Source of the DNA: Pedobacter psychrophilus | Lineage (GTDB): Bacteria; Bacteroidota; Bacteroidia; Sphingobacteriales; Sphingobacteriaceae | NCBI RefSeq assembly: GCF_001652725.1 | Contig: NZ_LWHJ01000022.1 | Span: 496,001 to 560,000 of the forward strand | Reading direction: 5' to 3' | DNA: 64,000 nt | In this document: positions 27,511 to 36,571 of the stretch, piece by piece | Numbering within the stretch: the first letter of the stretch is position 1 | Layout: every line of letters starts with the position of its first letter | Made by a program: the position numbers and the translations under genes | Notes under the pieces: generated by a model | What the model was told of the DNA's origin: nothing | Database searches by the model: none | The model's input: the letters and a program-made list of their open reading frames with translations, nothing else

Positions 27511-28401
27511 TTAAAACAATGTTGGATTTTCATCAGCCATTACTGGCACATGTAAATTTAAATCCAATGCTTTGTTAAGTTTTTTGATAAAGTATGCTGA
27601 TAATAAGGGAGATGCTTTTTCAATATTTTGATGGACAAAAAAATTGAGTTCTTGTAAGCCCTCTTTTTTCCATTTTGCAATTCTCACAACCCAATCATCT
27701 AATCTTTTATAATCACTTTCATCATTTGCGCCAACGTAACGTATAAATGCCTGGGGAGTAGTCAATTTCATGTGTAACATGTCTCTTCTGCCTGCGGTAT
27801 CAACTATTATATTTGAGATTTGATGCTGATGAAACAGTTCAAAAATTTCATCAGAGATATTCTCATCCGTAAACCATTCTTCATTTCTTAGCTCAATAGC
27901 TAATGGAATAGCCTTGGGAAATTCTGTTACTAAAGTCTTTAACCTATCAAAATCTTTTGGTTTAAAGTTATCATGCAATTGCAAAAACACCATTCCCAGT
28001 TTTTCCTCAAAGTTACTTATGGCATCGCAATATTGAGTTAATGGTTCTTTAACATTACTTAATCGTCTAAAATGACTTATCGTATTTGATATTTTTGGAT
28101 AAAATTTAAAGTCTGCTGGAGTTTTCTCTTTCCAGGTAATCACTTGTTCTCTATCAGGGATTTTATAGAAAGTAGCGTTCAATTCAATAGAATTAAATTG
28201 GGTAGAGTAATATTCTAACTCATCTTTTGTTTTTTTTGGATAAAAACTTTTCAAATCAGTTTTATTCCATTTTGCACAACCAACATAAGCTTCAAATTTT
28301 TTATTCGATTTGTTCTCGTTTAAAACTTTTAAAGTTTGTTTATCATCAGCCGGAAGGCTAAAATCTATTTCTGAGGGATTATCTACTTTTCCAAATTGCA
28401 T
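27511..28401 (-). CDS. DUF72 (YecE-type) TIM-barrel protein
   Basis: 296 residues. The DUF72 signature is clear: YVGCAKWNKTDLKSFYP near residue 40, YSTQFNSIELNATFYKIPD, FKFYPKISNTISH, and AIELRNEEWF around residue 180. This family is widespread with a TIM-barrel fold; its activity is not established, so I assign none. No signal peptide, so it is cytoplasmic. It is transcribed alone, downstream of the toxin-antitoxin pair on the same strand (70-bp gap). Confidence 0.9.
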   Translation of the reverse strand: MQFGKVDNPSEIDFSLPADDKQTLKVLNENKSNKKFEAYVGCAKWNKTDLKSFYPKKTKDELEYYSTQFNSIELNATFYKIPDREQVITWKEKTPADFKFYPKISNTISHFRRLSNVKEPLTQYCDAISNFEEKLGMVFLQLHDNFKPKDFDRLKTLVTEFPKAIPLAIELRNEEWFTDENISDEIFELFHQHQISNIIVDTAGRRDMLHMKLTTPQAFIRYVGANDESDYKRLDDWVVRIAKWKKEGLQELNFFVHQNIEKASPLLSAYFIKKLNKALDLNLHVPVMADENPTLF

Positions 28402-28471
28402 TTTTAAAAATACAGATGTAAAGTGAAAATGCGATACTTAAAATGAAGAATTTGAAATAAAAGACTAAAAT

Positions 28472-28891
28472 TTATTTTATAAGGTACTTTTCTGCAAATC
28501 CTTTACAATCTAAAACTTCTAAATCTGCAAAATAAAAGTCTTTTAAATTTTCTGTAAGGATGCAATTACATCCAGCTTCTTCTGCAGCATAGTATTCCAG
28601 CCCATCTTCAAAATCATGAACTTTTTTATTATTTAAAGTTTTAAGAATGGCACTGTTTAAATTTTCTGCAATTTGAATATGCTCTAAAAGGATTTTAATT
28701 TTATTTTTAGCTATCGAGGATGATGTTTTCTTTTCGGCAAAATAAAAAGAGATAGCTAAGCAAACAGGGGAAGTGTAAAAAGTATATTTAGGTTGGTCGG
28801 CCAAACTTAAAATTCTAGCAGCGAGAGAAAAAATAGGATATTTCTTATTTAAAATGGCAACTAAGATGTTGGCATCTAAAAAAACTTTCAT
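28472..28891 (-). CDS. PIN-domain toxin (VapC-like ribonuclease)
   Basis: 139 residues forming a PIN domain. The acidic metal-binding residues are visible: Asp in MKVFLDANILVAIL, Glu in the middle region, Asp in VHDFEDGLEYYAAEEAG, and the C-terminal ILTENLKDFYFADLEV strand. PIN toxins cleave RNA, often tRNA or rRNA, when their antitoxin is degraded. It starts 4 bp inside the antitoxin gene, the typical order antitoxin then toxin, so they are translated together. The exact RNA target is unknown. Confidence 0.88.
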   Translation of the reverse strand: MKVFLDANILVAILNKKYPIFSLAARILSLADQPKYTFYTSPVCLAISFYFAEKKTSSSIAKNKIKILLEHIQIAENLNSAILKTLNNKKVHDFEDGLEYYAAEEAGCNCILTENLKDFYFADLEVLDCKGFAEKYLIK

Positions 28892-29142
28892 TTTTTAGAT
28901 TCAAAAAAATCTGATTTATCTATTTTTTTTGATTTTTTGGTTTTGTACTCTGCAGGTCCTTCGGCAACCATGCCCACCCAATCAGAAATCGGAAAATCTT
29001 CTAAAGATTGATAAGGTTTTTCTACAACCTTAGTTAACAAATGTTCAATCATCCTGGAAAGGCTGATGTTATTTCTATCGGCATACCGCTTTGCCTTTTG
29101 GATAATCTCCTCATCAAAGCTTAATGTTAATTTGGTATCCAT
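28888..29142 (-). CDS. Antitoxin with ribbon-helix-helix-like N-terminus
   Basis: 84 residues. The first 45 (TKLTLSFDEEIIQKAKRYADR, NISLSRMIEHLL) have the strand-helix-helix pattern of RHH DNA-binding antitoxins of the DUF6364 type. The C-terminal half (KPYQSLEDFPISDWVG) should wrap the toxin, and the end is Lys-rich and disordered. It would neutralise the PIN toxin and repress its own promoter. A TATCTTTG promoter element and an ACACGT/ACGTGT inverted repeat lie upstream. Confidence 0.85.
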   Translation of the reverse strand: MDTKLTLSFDEEIIQKAKRYADRNNISLSRMIEHLLTKVVEKPYQSLEDFPISDWVGMVAEGPAEYKTKKSKKIDKSDFFESKK

Positions 29143-29165
29143 ATCTATTAATATCTTTTATTACC

Positions 29166-29210
29166 CAAAGATACTTATTTACACGTAAATAAAAAATAAC
29201 TTATACGTGT
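29166..29210 (-). promoter_or_regulatory. Toxin-antitoxin promoter and candidate operator
   Basis: On the minus strand TATCTTTG (complement of 29166-29173) fits the -7 consensus, 24 bp before the antitoxin start. An inverted repeat ACACGT (29181-29186) and ACGTGT (29205-29210), spaced 18 bp, brackets the region just upstream of -7. It is a plausible antitoxin-binding operator; its outer half touches the folD stop codon. Confidence 0.55.
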
Positions 29211-30091
29211 TAATTATAAAATTCCTTTTTAGCTGCAGATAAAGTGTTTTTTAGTAAACTCACAATGGTCATTAAACCAACGCCTCCGGGTACGGGAGTA
29301 ATGTAAGAACATTTAGGAGCAACATTTTCGAAATCTACGTCTCCAAAAAGTTTGTAACCAGATTTTGTTTTCTCAGAAGTTTCTCTGTTCATACCCACGT
29401 CAATTATTACAGCACCATCTTTAACCATATCTGCGGTGAGGTAATTTTTTTTACCAATAGCTACAATAATAATATCCGCTTTAAGCGTAATTTCTGTTAA
29501 ATTTTTAGTTTTACTATGAGTTAAGGTAACAGTGGCATTTCCAGGGTTTGAGTTGCGAGCCATTAAAATACTCATCGGACTACCCACAATATTACTTCTA
29601 CCAATAACTACACAATTTTTACCTGCGGTTTCAATTCCGTAAAACTCTAGCATCAACATAATTCCAAAAGGAGTTGCGGGTAAAAAACAGGGAAGATTGC
29701 GTTGCATTCTACCTAAGTTAATAGGATGAAAACCATCAACATCCTTTTTATAATCTATGGCTTCTGTTACTTTATCAGGATTGATATGGTTTGGTAAAGG
29801 CAATTGAACAATAAATCCATCAATAGATTTATCCTGATTTAACTCTTCAATTTTATTCAGCAATTCGACTTCGGTAACGGTTTCATCATATCTGATTAAA
29901 GAAGATTTAAAACCTACCTTTTCGCAGTTTCGCATTTTACTGGCAACATAGGTTTCACTACCGCCATCATTGCCCACTAAAACAGCAACCAAATGTGGTT
30001 TTCGTCCTGTTTTTTCCAGCATTTCTGCTGCTTCAATTGCTATTTGTTTCTTTAATTCTTCTGAAACGTGTTTTCCGTCGAGTAGATTCAT
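29210..30091 (-). CDS. folD: Bifunctional methylene-THF dehydrogenase / methenyl-THF cyclohydrolase
   Basis: 293 residues. N-terminal catalytic domain with [14 protein letters not shown] (catalytic Lys) and [15 protein letters not shown]; Rossmann domain with [19 protein letters not shown] and the C-terminal signature [22 protein letters not shown]. It interconverts 5,10-methylene-THF, 5,10-methenyl-THF and 10-formyl-THF using NADP in the cytoplasm, feeding purine and formyl-Met synthesis. It lies downstream of lepA on the same strand, separated by a 77-bp hairpin-like element. Confidence 0.96.
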   Translation of the reverse strand: MNLLDGKHVSEELKKQIAIEAAEMLEKTGRKPHLVAVLVGNDGGSETYVASKMRNCEKVGFKSSLIRYDETVTEVELLNKIEELNQDKSIDGFIVQLPLPNHINPDKVTEAIDYKKDVDGFHPINLGRMQRNLPCFLPATPFGIMLMLEFYGIETAGKNCVVIGRSNIVGSPMSILMARNSNPGNATVTLTHSKTKNLTEITLKADIIIVAIGKKNYLTADMVKDGAVIIDVGMNRETSEKTKSGYKLFGDVDFENVAPKCSYITPVPGGVGLMTIVSLLKNTLSAAKKEFYN

Positions 30092-30170
30092 AACCCCAAG
30101 CCCCTAAAGGTGATAAATTTAATATTTATATAATAAACCCAGTTTCCCCTTAAGGGGATTAAGGGGTCTT
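30092..30170. repeat. Intergenic hairpin element with inverted C/G-rich ends
   Basis: Almost the whole lepA-folD gap. The left end (30092-30110, ACCCCAAGCCCCTAAAGG) and the right end (30148-30170, CCTTAAGGGGATTAAGGGGT) are imperfect inverted repeats around an AT-only core. The right end contains a perfect 12-bp palindrome CCCCTTAAGGGG (30146-30157). In a genome this AT-rich the C/G runs stand out. Confidence 0.6.
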
Positions 30171-31953
30171 AATCCAATTTTAAAACTGCCATAAACGCTG
30201 TTTGTGGAATCTCTACATTTCCAACCTGGCGCATACGTTTTTTACCTTTTTTCTGTTTCTCTAATAATTTACGTTTACGAGATATATCACCACCATAACA
30301 TTTAGCCGTAACATCTTTACGCAATGCTTTTACGTTTTCACGAGCAATAATTTTTGCTCCGATAGAAGCTTGTATGGCGATATCAAACTGTTGTCTTGGA
30401 ATTAATTCCCTTAATTTTTCGCAAATGCGTTTACCAAAATCGTAAGAATTACTTCTGTGGATTAAAGATGATAAAGCATCTACATGTTCACCGTTTAGCA
30501 TGATATCTAATTTTACCAAATCAGATTGTTTAAAACCTATTTGATGATAATCAAAAGAAGCATAACCTTTAGATATGGTTTTTAATTTATCGTAAAAATC
30601 AAAGACAATTTCGCCCATGGGCATCTCAAAAACCAATTCCACTCTATCAGCTGTCAAATAGTGCTGATTGATAATCATTCCTCTTTTTTGAATACAAAGC
30701 GACATTACAGGTCCAACAAATTCTGCTTTGGTAATGATATTTGCTTTTATAAAAGGCTCCTCAACAAATTCTAGTTTTGAAGGATCTGGTAATTCGGAAG
30801 GATTATTTACTGTAAAAGGATCGCCTTTGGTGGTATGGGCAATGTAAGAAACGTTAGGAACGGTTGTAATTACCGTCATATCAAATTCACGCTCTAATCG
30901 CTCTTGGATAATTTCCATATGTAGCATCCCTAAGAAACCACAACGGAAACCGAAACCCAACGCCGCAGAAGATTCTGGCTCAAAAACCAAAGAAGCATCA
31001 TTTAATTGCAACTTGTGCATAGCTTCACGTAATTCTTCAAACTCATCGGTATCAACAGGATAAATTCCTGCAAAAACCATCGGTTTAACTTCTTCAAAAC
31101 CTTGTATACTTGGTGCAGGTCTGTCTCTTAAAACTATAGTATCTCCAACTTTTACTTCTCTTGCTTCTTTAATTCCAGAAATAATATAACCAACATCGCC
31201 AGTTTTGACAACATCTTTTGGGGTAGGATTCAATTTCAAAATCCCAACTTCATCAGCAATATATTCTTTACCTGTTGCAACAAATTTTACCCTGTCGTTT
31301 TTCTTGATTTGTCCATTTACAACTTTAAAATAAGCAATAATTCCCCTAAAAGAATTAAAAACAGAGTCAAAAATCAAAGCTTGTAATGGAGCGTCAGGAT
31401 CTCCAACGGGAGGTGGCACTCTATCAATGACCGCGGTTAAAATATCTTGAATTCCTAAACCTGTTTTACCGGATGCTGGAATAATATCAGACCTTTCTCC
31501 GCCAATTAAATCTACAATTTGATCTTTAACTTCTTCGGGCATCGCCCCTGGCAAATCCATTTTATTTAAAACAGGAATAATGATTAAATCTTGCTCTAAA
31601 GCCAGGTATAAATTAGAAATAGTTTGGGCTTGGATACCTTGAGAAGCATCTACAATTAATAATGCACCTTCACAAGCTGCAATGGAACGAGAAACTTCAT
31701 AAGAAAAATCTACGTGTCCCGGAGTATCAATCAAGTTCAAAATATATTCCTGACCTTCATGGATATAATTCATTTGGATGGCATGACTTTTTATAGTGAT
31801 TCCACGTTCACGCTCCAAATCCATATTATCCAACAGTTGAGCCTGCGACTCACGTTTGGTAACGGTAGAAGTAAATTCTAATAATCGATCGGCAAGAGTA
31901 CTCTTACCATGATCTATATGTGCAATAATGCAAAAATTACGTATATGCTTCAT
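30169..31953 (-). CDS. lepA: Elongation factor 4 (back-translocase LepA)
   Basis: 594 residues, full length. GTPase domain: [16 protein letters not shown] (G1), RERGITIKS (G2), DTPGHVDF (G3), NKMDLPGA (G4). Then EF-G-like domains II, III and V ([25 protein letters not shown]), and the LepA-specific C-terminal domain ([24 protein letters not shown]). It acts on ribosomes and helps recover stalled or mis-translocated complexes. It is the upstream gene of a leftward unit with folD. A CAAAGATA sequence (31962-31969; TATCTTTG on the minus strand) lies just upstream. Confidence 0.97.
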   Translation of the reverse strand: MKHIRNFCIIAHIDHGKSTLADRLLEFTSTVTKRESQAQLLDNMDLERERGITIKSHAIQMNYIHEGQEYILNLIDTPGHVDFSYEVSRSIAACEGALLIVDASQGIQAQTISNLYLALEQDLIIIPVLNKMDLPGAMPEEVKDQIVDLIGGERSDIIPASGKTGLGIQDILTAVIDRVPPPVGDPDAPLQALIFDSVFNSFRGIIAYFKVVNGQIKKNDRVKFVATGKEYIADEVGILKLNPTPKDVVKTGDVGYIISGIKEAREVKVGDTIVLRDRPAPSIQGFEEVKPMVFAGIYPVDTDEFEELREAMHKLQLNDASLVFEPESSAALGFGFRCGFLGMLHMEIIQERLEREFDMTVITTVPNVSYIAHTTKGDPFTVNNPSELPDPSKLEFVEEPFIKANIITKAEFVGPVMSLCIQKRGMIINQHYLTADRVELVFEMPMGEIVFDFYDKLKTISKGYASFDYHQIGFKQSDLVKLDIMLNGEHVDALSSLIHRSNSYDFGKRICEKLRELIPRQQFDIAIQASIGAKIIARENVKALRKDVTAKCYGGDISRKRKLLEKQKKGKKRMRQVGNVEIPQTAFMAVLKLD

Positions 31954-32048
31954 TTGAAACGCAAAGATAGATTTTTAACGAGAAATTATTGAGATTTTAA
32001 AGATTTTAGATAGCCAATTCTACATTTATCGATATTGGCGCTTTAACA

Positions 32049-32114
32049 CTCCGCCAGCTGGAGGATATATATTTTTTTTGCAAATGAAAAAAGCTTGTCC
32101 GACTACTGGCGGAG
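32049..32114. repeat. Inverted repeat CTCCGCCAG / CTGGCGGAG
   Basis: Perfect 9-bp inverted repeat (32049-32057 and 32106-32114) spaced 48 bp in the gap between the helicase and lepA. The left arm sits in a further GC-rich partial palindrome (CTCCGCCAGCTGGAGG). GC content is unlike the surroundings, suggesting a repetitive-element remnant. Confidence 0.5.
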
Positions 32115-32189
32115 ATGTCGTTTCAATCGTTAGCGCAAAAAAAAATCTTTATTTCTATGTTAAAACCTTTGTATTTTCTGTGGTTATAT

Positions 32190-34490
32190 TCAATTTTCCA
32201 GTATTCTCAATTTTGCATATTTCAATAACAACTGTTTCTGTCCAATTTCTTTGAAAAACACCGTTGCTTTTATATCGCCCTTGCTACCTTCTAAGTTTAT
32301 TACTTTTCCAAACCCAAAACGTTCATGCTCTACTTCTTGTCCAGTTTGTAATTTTGAAGTATCACTTGGTGCAAAACCTGGTGTTGGTACATGAGCTTTT
32401 GCCAATAATGAAGTGGTAGATATTGGTTTAGTTGTTGGAGGTTTTGGTTTCGAGAAAAAATCTCCCTGAACAGTTTTTTCTGATGTTTTACTTTGCCATT
32501 TATTACGTTCATCACCAAAACTTGTATTTTCCCTTGGTGCTTTTTGAGTAAACTCCAGCTCTAAATATTTAGCATCAATTTCATCTAAAAAGCGAGAAGG
32601 CTCGCAATTAATTAAAGTTCCAAACCTAAACCTTGATGTTGCATAACTTAAATGTAGACGTTTTTCTGCTCTAGTTATCGCCACATAAAATAAGCGACGT
32701 TCTTCTTCTAAATCTGCCCTAGAGTTTAAAGCCATCTGAGATGGGAATAGATTTTCTTCTAAACCCACAATATAAACTTGAGGATATTCTAATCCTTTAG
32801 AAGAGTGAATCGTCATTAAAGATACGGTGTCTTTATTTGGGTCTTTATCGTTATCGTCGTTAGTCAATAATGCAATATCCTGCATAAAAATATCCAGACT
32901 ACGTTCTTCAATATCCTCACGTTCAGAAAACTCTTTAATACCATTTAAAAGCTCCTGAATATTTTCATAGCGATTTAAACCTTCAACTGATTTATCAGAA
33001 TATAAATCTTTTAAAAGACCGGATTGTTGAGCAATGTGTAAAGCAGTATCATAAGCATTGCTATTTTTTGCTACTACCGCAAAACTTTGAATTGCAGTCG
33101 CAAAACTCTCTACCGCCATTGCAGAGCGATTTTCTAAATATTTTGGAGCATCACAAATAATCTCAAACAAGGTTTTTTGGTTTTGATCAGCTGCTAAAAT
33201 AATTCTGTCTAACGTGGTTTTTCCAATTCCTCTTGCTGGATAATTTATCACTCTTTTAAAAGCTTCTTCATCACTAGGATTAAATGTTAAACGGAAATAA
33301 GCAATTAAATCTTTAATTTCTTTTCTTTGATAAAATGATAAACCACCATAGATTTTATAAGGAACATTCAATTTCCTCAAACCTTCCTCCATGGATCTTG
33401 ATTGCGCATTGGTACGATATAAAATGGCAAAACTTTTCCATTCTAAATTATTGTTTCCACGTTCTTGGATAATGGATTCTGCAACAGATTTACCTTCTTC
33501 ATTATCAGAAAAGGAACGAGTTATTTTTATTTTTTCGCCAATCTCATTATCAGAAAAAACATTTTTTTCTAATTGATTTTTATTATTGGCAATTATGCTA
33601 TTTGCAACATTTACAATGTTTTGTGTAGAACGATAATTCTGCTCTAACTTGTAAACCTTAACATCTGGATAGTCTTTTTGAAAGTTGAGGATATTTTGAA
33701 TATTGGCACCTCTAAAGGCATAAATACTTTGTGCATCATCACCAACCACACATAAATTTTCTCTAATAGCAGCCAGCTTTTTAACAATAAGATATTGAGA
33801 AAAGTTAGTATCCTGATACTCATCAACCATTAAATATTTAAATTTATTTTGGTATTTATATAAAACATCGGGATGCTCCTTTAAAAGTACATTTGTTTTA
33901 AACAATAAATCGTCAAAATCCATTGCACCCGCCTTAAAACAACGGTTTACATAGGTTTCATATATTTTACCTAAAAATCCTCTTCCACTGGTAAAATCTT
34001 CAGCCTGTATGGTTTCGTTTTGTTGATATTCTTGAACAGAAATTAAATTGTTTTTAGCATTTGAAATTCGCCCATAAACAAAATTATGATGATACAGTTT
34101 ATCATCAAGACTCATTTCTTTTAAGATAGTTTTTATCAGACTTTTACTATCATCGGTATCGTAAATGGTAAAATTGTTTGGGTAACCGATTTTATTAGCT
34201 TCTACTCTCAGAATTTTGGCAAATACAGAGTGAAATGTTCCCATCCAAATATTTTTAGCTTCAGAACCTACAACTGAAGAAATACGATTACGCATTTCTT
34301 TTGCGGCTTTATTGGTAAAAGTTAATACCAATACATTAAATGGGTCAACTCCTTTTCTAATTAAATGTGCTACCCGATAAGTAATTACTCTTGTTTTCCC
34401 CGAACCTGCGCCAGCAATAATCATTACTGGTCCTTCTGTTTGTTCTACCGCTTGTTTTTGTGAAGTGTTTAATCCTGCTAAAAAATCCAA
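32190..34490 (-). CDS. pcrA: UvrD/PcrA-type superfamily 1 DNA helicase
   Basis: 766 residues. All SF1A motifs are seen: Q motif (LNTSQKQAVEQ), Walker A (GAGSGKTRVITYRVAHLI), motif Ia (VLTFTNKAAKEMRNRI), Walker B (VDEYQDTNFSQYLIVK), motif III (VVGDDAQSIYAFRGA), motif IV (EQNYRSTQNIVNVAN), motif V (VSLMTIHSSKGLEYPQVYIVGLEE) and VI (RRLFYVAITRAEKRL). The C-terminal 70 residues form the Tudor-like domain (GQEVEHERFGFGKVINLEG) that binds RNA polymerase in PcrA/UvrD. It unwinds DNA 3' to 5' in excision repair and removes RecA or stalled polymerase. Confidence 0.95.
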   Translation of the reverse strand: MDFLAGLNTSQKQAVEQTEGPVMIIAGAGSGKTRVITYRVAHLIRKGVDPFNVLVLTFTNKAAKEMRNRISSVVGSEAKNIWMGTFHSVFAKILRVEANKIGYPNNFTIYDTDDSKSLIKTILKEMSLDDKLYHHNFVYGRISNAKNNLISVQEYQQNETIQAEDFTSGRGFLGKIYETYVNRCFKAGAMDFDDLLFKTNVLLKEHPDVLYKYQNKFKYLMVDEYQDTNFSQYLIVKKLAAIRENLCVVGDDAQSIYAFRGANIQNILNFQKDYPDVKVYKLEQNYRSTQNIVNVANSIIANNKNQLEKNVFSDNEIGEKIKITRSFSDNEEGKSVAESIIQERGNNNLEWKSFAILYRTNAQSRSMEEGLRKLNVPYKIYGGLSFYQRKEIKDLIAYFRLTFNPSDEEAFKRVINYPARGIGKTTLDRIILAADQNQKTLFEIICDAPKYLENRSAMAVESFATAIQSFAVVAKNSNAYDTALHIAQQSGLLKDLYSDKSVEGLNRYENIQELLNGIKEFSEREDIEERSLDIFMQDIALLTNDDNDKDPNKDTVSLMTIHSSKGLEYPQVYIVGLEENLFPSQMALNSRADLEEERRLFYVAITRAEKRLHLSYATSRFRFGTLINCEPSRFLDEIDAKYLELEFTQKAPRENTSFGDERNKWQSKTSEKTVQGDFFSKPKPPTTKPISTTSLLAKAHVPTPGFAPSDTSKLQTGQEVEHERFGFGKVINLEGSKGDIKATVFFKEIGQKQLLLKYAKLRILEN

Positions 34491-34570
34491 ATGTTTAATT
34501 TTTATAAGAAAGCAAAATTAAAAAAAATGGGGCAGAGATTTTCACCTTGCCCCATTTAAAGATTTCCACT

Positions 34571-36025
34571 TTAATTATTTTTATTTAAATGATATCTGGT
34601 TGGGTCGTTTAAGGCTTCGTTGATGTCCATTATCTGTTCATCAATCTTATTTACACATTTAACTATTTGAGGGGTTATTTCGTTGCTGTCCACCATATCG
34701 TCTTCAATTAAAAGCATTAAACCCTTAAGTGTAGCAACAGGACCTCTTATTTGATGAGAGAGGTGACTAGAATATTCTGAAAGTTTTTGGTTTTTGATAA
34801 TTAGATCTTTGGTGCGCTCAGCAATTAATTCTTCTAATCGATGGTTTATCTTATCAACATTATCTTTTTGTCTGGAAACCTCTTCATTTAAAACCTTTAG
34901 TTTATCATTAGAATTTTTAGATTTCTTATTTGTTTTAACTAATAAAAATATAACAAAAAAAGCAAGAATGGCAACAATTGCTGTAGCTATAGATAATTTT
35001 TTTGCGTTTTTCTGTTGCTCAATCGTAAGTTCACTTTCTTTTTGTAGTTGTTGTTGTTTAAGGGTTTGTTGGATAAGATTGATGTTTGAAGTTATGTTCC
35101 TTTTATAGAAAATGCTATCCTGATCATGAACTTCTTTTAAATAAATTAAAGCTTTTTCATAATTTTTCTTTTTAAATTCCAATTCATAATTAGTATAAGT
35201 ATAATCATAAATTCTTTTATCATCACTAACTAATTTAGCAAATGCTTTACCCTCTTGTAAATATTGCTCTGCTTTTAAAAAGTTATTTTTTGCTATATAT
35301 ATAGAGGTTAGATTTAAATTTATAGAAGCAACACTACTATTTAACTCATGAATTTTTGCTTTTTCATTAGCTTCTAATAAAAGTTTTTCTGCTTTATCAT
35401 ATTGATTAGTACTAAAATAAATTACACCTCTATTTTGTAAACTTTGAGTTATTCCAATTGGATTGTTTATTTCATTAAAAAGTTGGCTGCTCTTTTCATA
35501 ATTATTTAAGGCAACGCTATAGTTTTTTTTTCTATAATAAGCATTTCCAATATTTAGATAAGATCCGGCAATTAATTCCTTAATATTTCTTTTTCTAGCT
35601 ATAACAAGCGTTTTCTCATAATATTCTAATGCTTTATCATAATCAATCTCAGCCCATAAGTTCCCAATATTGTTAGAAACTTTCGTTTCTCCAATTTCAT
35701 TCTTTTTGGATTTAAATAATTCTAGTGCCTTTTGATAGTAGTTTAAAGCAGAATCTCTTTGATTGAGGTAATAAAAACCAATTCCAATTACTCGATATGA
35801 TTCGGCAAGACCTTCATAGTAATTAATTAGATTAGCTATTTTTGCGGATTTTTTTGCAGTAAGAATAGTTTGTTCTGGATCAGTTAATCTATTTTGATAA
35901 CCTTTTATATTAAGAGCATTTACAGTAGATGTGTCTTTTTTTAGACTCTTGTCTAAAATGTCATTTTGATAGCCTTGACAGATATTATAAATGAATAAAA
36001 ATAAAAGAGTACAAAAAAATTTCAT
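34571..36025 (-). CDS. Exported TPR sensor with histidine-kinase dimerisation domain but no ATPase
   Basis: 484 residues. A signal peptide (FFCTLLFLFIYNICQG) is followed by about six TPR repeats (residues about 60-320; for example RDSALNYYQKALELFKS, YDKALEYYEKTLVIARK), predicted to be periplasmic. A transmembrane helix lies at about 340-362 (IATAIVAILAFFVIFLLV), then a cytoplasmic coiled coil and a HisKA-like hairpin whose H-box SHLSHQIRGPVATL offers H424 as phospho-acceptor. The protein ends about 60 residues later, where a full kinase would have its HATPase. No frameshifted ATPase remnant fits in the 80 bp before pcrA. It may be phosphorylated by another kinase or signal by dimer change. 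It is divergent from three small exported peptides. Confidence 0.8.
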   Translation of the reverse strand: MKFFCTLLFLFIYNICQGYQNDILDKSLKKDTSTVNALNIKGYQNRLTDPEQTILTAKKSAKIANLINYYEGLAESYRVIGIGFYYLNQRDSALNYYQKALELFKSKKNEIGETKVSNNIGNLWAEIDYDKALEYYEKTLVIARKRNIKELIAGSYLNIGNAYYRKKNYSVALNNYEKSSQLFNEINNPIGITQSLQNRGVIYFSTNQYDKAEKLLLEANEKAKIHELNSSVASINLNLTSIYIAKNNFLKAEQYLQEGKAFAKLVSDDKRIYDYTYTNYELEFKKKNYEKALIYLKEVHDQDSIFYKRNITSNINLIQQTLKQQQLQKESELTIEQQKNAKKLSIATAIVAILAFFVIFLLVKTNKKSKNSNDKLKVLNEEVSRQKDNVDKINHRLEELIAERTKDLIIKNQKLSEYSSHLSHQIRGPVATLKGLMLLIEDDMVDSNEITPQIVKCVNKIDEQIMDINEALNDPTRYHLNKNN

Positions 36026-36227
36026 TTTTGAGCGTTACAGTAAAGATGTTCAATCGAGTTAAATTATTAATTTAAAAAGAAATTAAACTATCTTTTTATT
36101 AAATTTTATGATACAATTATAATTTAAAAGATATAATTTTTAATTATAAAGAATTATTTCTAATAATACATCAAACCTAGCAATTTTGTACGGTACAATT
36201 GATAAATAGTTACAAATTATTAAAAAT
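36026..36227. promoter_or_regulatory. Divergent control region between TPR sensor and TWD peptides
   Basis: 202 bp, extremely AT-rich. A perfect 13-bp palindrome TTGTACGGTACAA lies at 36186-36198, 29 bp before the first peptide start, and could be an operator. No clear -33/-7 pair was identified for either side. Confidence 0.45.
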
Positions 36228-36389
36228 ATGAAAAAATTAATGATAATGTTATTTGTAGTTTCAGCAATAGCTGCAACCTCATGTAAAAAAGAATCTGAAG
36301 TTGCTCCATCAAAAAATGATAAGACAATAAAGATGACTGAAGGTGATGAAGATAATATTGATAAATCTAATGTAGGTACTTGGGATTAA
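36228..36389 (+). CDS. Small lipoprotein peptide ending TWD, copy 1
   Basis: 53 residues. The first 18 form a lipoprotein signal peptide (KKLMIMLFVVSAIAATSC, lipobox ATSC with Cys19). The mature 35-residue peptide is charged (KKESEVAPSKNDKTIKM, EGDEDNIDK) and ends NVGTWD. It is strikingly similar to the next copy (153 of 162 bp identical). The divergent TPR sensor begins 203 bp upstream. A secreted signal, a ligand of the TPR domain, or a processed natural product are possible. No known family is recognised. Confidence 0.7.
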   Translation: MKKLMIMLFVVSAIAATSCKKESEVAPSKNDKTIKMTEGDEDNIDKSNVGTWD

Positions 36390-36399
36390 GCTATAAAAT

Positions 36400-36561
36400 A
36401 TGAAAAAGTTAATGATAATGTTCTTTTTAGTTTCAGCGATAGCTGCAACCTCATGTAAAAAAGAATCTGAAGTTGCGCCATCAAAAAATGATAAGACAAT
36501 AAAGATGACCGACGGCGATGAAGATAATATCGATAAATCTAATGTAGGTACTTGGGATTAA
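36400..36561 (+). CDS. Small lipoprotein peptide ending TWD, copy 2
   Basis: 53 residues, a tandem duplicate of the preceding gene with a 10-bp gap. Nine substitutions separate them, six silent; the three replacements are conservative (Leu to Phe, Val to Leu in the signal peptide, Glu to Asp in the mature part). The lipobox ATSC and C-terminal NVGTWD are unchanged. This pattern of mainly silent differences indicates the peptide is translated and selected for its sequence. Confidence 0.7.
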   Translation: MKKLMIMFFLVSAIAATSCKKESEVAPSKNDKTIKMTDGDEDNIDKSNVGTWD

Positions 36562-36571
36562 ATTATTAATC

